Origin: an uncultured Atopobiaceae bacterium
GTDB lineage: Bacteria > Actinomycetota > Coriobacteriia > Coriobacteriales > Atopobiaceae
Direction of reading: 5' to 3'
NCBI GenBank assembly: GCA_944322145.1
Contig: CALUNW010000010.1
Span: forward strand, 1 to 64,000
Length of the DNA stretch: 64,000 nt
In this document: in pieces, positions 62,157 to 64,000 of the stretch
Numbering within the stretch: the first letter of the stretch is position 1
Layout of the letters: each line of letters starts with the position of its first letter
Position numbers and translations under genes: made by a program
The notes under the pieces: generated by a model
Database searches by the model: none
The model's input: the letters and a program-made list of their open reading frames with translations, nothing else
Told to the model about the DNA's origin: nothing

Positions 62157-63023
62157 CTACTTCTGACCCTCGGGCGGGCGAAGCTCGGTGAGGGCCGAGT
62201 AGTCCACGGGGACGGTCGACGGCTTCATCGGGCCGGGCGCGTACCAGTCGAGCGCGCAGTCGATCCACGCGTTCCAGAACGGCCACTCGTGCGCGCCGAT
62301 GTCGGGCTCCCAGTACGTCACGTCAAAGCTGGCGTCGCGCAGCAGCCTCACGAGGTCACGGTTGTTCTCGCACAGGTTGTCGTGCAGGCCGCAGGCGGAG
62401 TAGAACCGAGGCTTGGGCAGCTCGGGATCCTGCTTGAACTTGTCGATCAGGGCCACGTAGTCCTTGTCGGATCCGATGACCGTGTCGATGTCGCCGAAGA
62501 AGCGCTCGTAGTACTTACGCTTGCGCGGCGAGCGCGACTCCACGGCGTCGAGCACACGGTCGCGCATGAACGCGCCCGAGAGGATGATGATGTCGCCGAA
62601 GCGGTCCGGGCGCAGCAGGCCGTTGATCAGGGCGGTGTACGCTCCGATGGAGATGCCGGCAAGCGCGGTGTCCTCGCGCTTGGTCGAAAGCGGGAAGAGG
62701 CGGCGTGTGAAGTCCACCAGCTCCTCGCTGATGAACTTCCCGTGCCACTCGTTGATCTCGGGCTTGTTGAGGTAAAGGCCATCCTCGCCGGAAGGCATGA
62801 TCAGGGCAATGTCGCGCGCCTCGGCCGTCTCGACCACATGGGTCTTGTCGATCCAGTCATAGTCGCGGCCAAAGAGGCCGTGAAGCAGGTAGACCGTACG
62901 ATACGGCCCGCGCCGCTTCTTGGCGAGCTTGTTGCCGTCCATCTTGTCGGCCGGGATCACCGCAGTGAGAACCACGTTGCGTTCGAGGTAGTGGGAGTAG
63001 AAGTCGACTCTGAGCAGTGCCAT
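62157..63023 (-). CDS. Esterase (alpha/beta hydrolase, EstA/esterase D type)
   Basis: 288 aa, no signal peptide. The nucleophile elbow is AGISIGAYTALI (GxSxG), the oxyanion region is YLLHGLFGRDYDWI and the catalytic His is in IGAHEWPFWN. Such enzymes cleave short acyl esters, including acetyl or feruloyl groups on sugars. Second of a tandem pair of paralogues on the minus strand. Confidence 0.88.
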   Translation of the reverse strand: MALLRVDFYSHYLERNVVLTAVIPADKMDGNKLAKKRRGPYRTVYLLHGLFGRDYDWIDKTHVVETAEARDIALIMPSGEDGLYLNKPEINEWHGKFISEELVDFTRRLFPLSTKREDTALAGISIGAYTALINGLLRPDRFGDIIILSGAFMRDRVLDAVESRSPRKRKYYERFFGDIDTVIGSDKDYVALIDKFKQDPELPKPRFYSACGLHDNLCENNRDLVRLLRDASFDVTYWEPDIGAHEWPFWNAWIDCALDWYAPGPMKPSTVPVDYSALTELRPPEGQK

Positions 63024-63086
63024 TCTCGCGCCCCTCCCCGTGAGGTCGGATGGATGTGCCCGACGGTGCCGCCGGGAGTCGGACGC

Positions 63087-63944
63087 CTAGCGCACGAGCC
63101 AGTTGAGGGCCTCGGGCAGGGCGGAGTTCCAGAACTCCCAGTCGTGACCGCCGTTCATCTCATGATAGGTGACGTCGAGCCCCGTGTCGCGCATGCGGCG
63201 GGCAAGCACCCGGTTGGGCTCGGCAAGCGGGTCCTGGTTGCCGCAGCTCATGAAGATGCGCGGGCGCGGGCGGTCGCAGTAGACGAGGTCGGCCGCCAGA
63301 CGCGCCGGGTCCTTGTCGGAGCCGCGCACGTGCGAGAGGTCGCCGAAGGTGCGCTCGAGGAAGGGGCGCGAGAGGAAGAACAGGTCGTCGGAGATGATCT
63401 GCTCAAAGCCGTCGATGACCATGGCGGAGGAGAGGGCGACGATCGAGCCGAAGGTCTCGCAGTACTTGAGGCCGTTGCGCAGCGCGCCGTAGGCGCCCAT
63501 CGAGATGCCGCCGATGAAGGTATCCTCGCGGCGGTCAGAGAGCGGGAACATGCGGCGTGCCACCTCGACGAGCTCCTGGCCCACATAGCGGCCGTAGTAG
63601 TTGTGCACCTCGGGCTGGTCGAGGTAGAAGGCGTTGTAGCCGGACGGCATGACCACGGCGATGCCGCGGCTCTCGGCCCAGTGGCGGATGCGCGTCTCGG
63701 AGATCCAGTCGGCGTGGTTGCCGGAGATGCCGTGCAGCAGGAAGAGGGTCTTGAACGGGGCCTGCTTGGGCGGGTACGGGCGCGACTCCCAGGCCTTGAG
63801 GTCGCGCTCCAGGTCGCCGCCCTCGCGACGCATCACGGAGTCGGTGGCGTAGGCCTCTCCCTGGTTGTCAAAGGGGAGGATGACCTCGAGCGTGGTGGTT
63901 CGCATGAGGCAGGAGGAGAAGTAGTCGACGCTGATAAGAGCCAT
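63087..63944 (-). CDS. Esterase (alpha/beta hydrolase), paralogue
   Basis: 285 aa. Same layout as its downstream neighbour: LFLLHGISGNHADWI, nucleophile elbow GGISMGAYGALRNG and catalytic His in NGGHDWEFWNSALP. Start ATG after AAGGAGG. The two share order, size and motifs (MPSG, LFPLS.(K/R)RED, GSDKD), so they arose by duplication, but have diverged enough to suggest different substrates. Confidence 0.88.
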   Translation of the reverse strand: MALISVDYFSSCLMRTTTLEVILPFDNQGEAYATDSVMRREGGDLERDLKAWESRPYPPKQAPFKTLFLLHGISGNHADWISETRIRHWAESRGIAVVMPSGYNAFYLDQPEVHNYYGRYVGQELVEVARRMFPLSDRREDTFIGGISMGAYGALRNGLKYCETFGSIVALSSAMVIDGFEQIISDDLFFLSRPFLERTFGDLSHVRGSDKDPARLAADLVYCDRPRPRIFMSCGNQDPLAEPNRVLARRMRDTGLDVTYHEMNGGHDWEFWNSALPEALNWLVR

Positions 63945-64000
63945 GATGGCCTCCTTGGGTTAGGCGAGAAGAACCCCGCAAGTATAGCCGAGGACGTTAC

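Overview
The window is about 64 kb of very GC-rich DNA, densely coding, with short intergenic gaps, Gram-positive style ribosome binding sites and several GTG or TTG starts. The gene content fits an anaerobic actinobacterium of the class Coriobacteriia (Atopobiaceae/Olsenella-like): an FHA/PP2C/Ser-Thr kinase wall-growth cluster, a single-polypeptide pyruvate:ferredoxin oxidoreductase, MurT-GatD lipid II amidation and a QueT transporter. The taxonomic call is inference from gene content; no rRNA is present.

Layout. 1-7382 (minus): a Ser/Thr kinase, two FHA proteins, a PP2C phosphatase and a SEDS (FtsW/RodA) protein fused to a class B penicillin-binding protein that runs off the left edge. 7483-17160: tRNA-Leu, a small membrane protein, serS, a small gene under tandem LexA-type boxes, a GntR regulator divergent from deoC-manA-rmlD-like, tRNA-Arg and tRNA-Ser, gluQ, a GNAT acetyltransferase and purH. 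17161-34848: a DUF559/AbiEi-like gene bracketed by 73-nt inverted-repeat elements, an unknown gene, a lipoprotein C39 peptidase, pyruvate:ferredoxin oxidoreductase, a MurT-GatD fusion, a queT/glycosyltransferase/LytS-LytTR/phosphodiesterase run, PAP2, trxA, an unknown gene and pgi.

34869-58712 is the most distinctive part. An orphan PilT-like ATPase precedes a long plus-strand operon (36292-47327) encoding a Pel-type exopolysaccharide machine (PelD, PelE, PelA-type deacetylase, PelF, PelG) extended by CotH, VTC and DUF4956 proteins. The PelD-like protein has an N-terminal SDR-like domain and a C-terminal degenerate GGDEF domain that keeps the RxxD cyclic-di-GMP binding site. Directly downstream lie an HPt protein, a REC-HD-GYP phosphodiesterase, a membrane GGDEF cyclase, a CheB-CheR-PAS fusion, a large EAL protein with an 11-G homopolymer in its upstream region, and a hybrid sensor kinase. 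I read this as one cyclic-di-GMP controlled exopolysaccharide island: the cyclase and phosphodiesterases set the signal, PelD reads it, PelF/PelG make and export the polymer, the deacetylase modifies it, and CotH/VTC/DUF4956 do something still unknown.

58907-64000: a ferredoxin-type DUF362 protein, ribokinase, nucleoside hydrolase and two tandem esterases. Across the window several repeat families sit only between genes: a 73-76 nt inverted-repeat element (four copies), REP-like GGGACAGTCCC hairpins abutting stop codons (three copies), GAGTGCGGGC-rich stretches, and a short CGAGAAG motif found 14 times in gaps.
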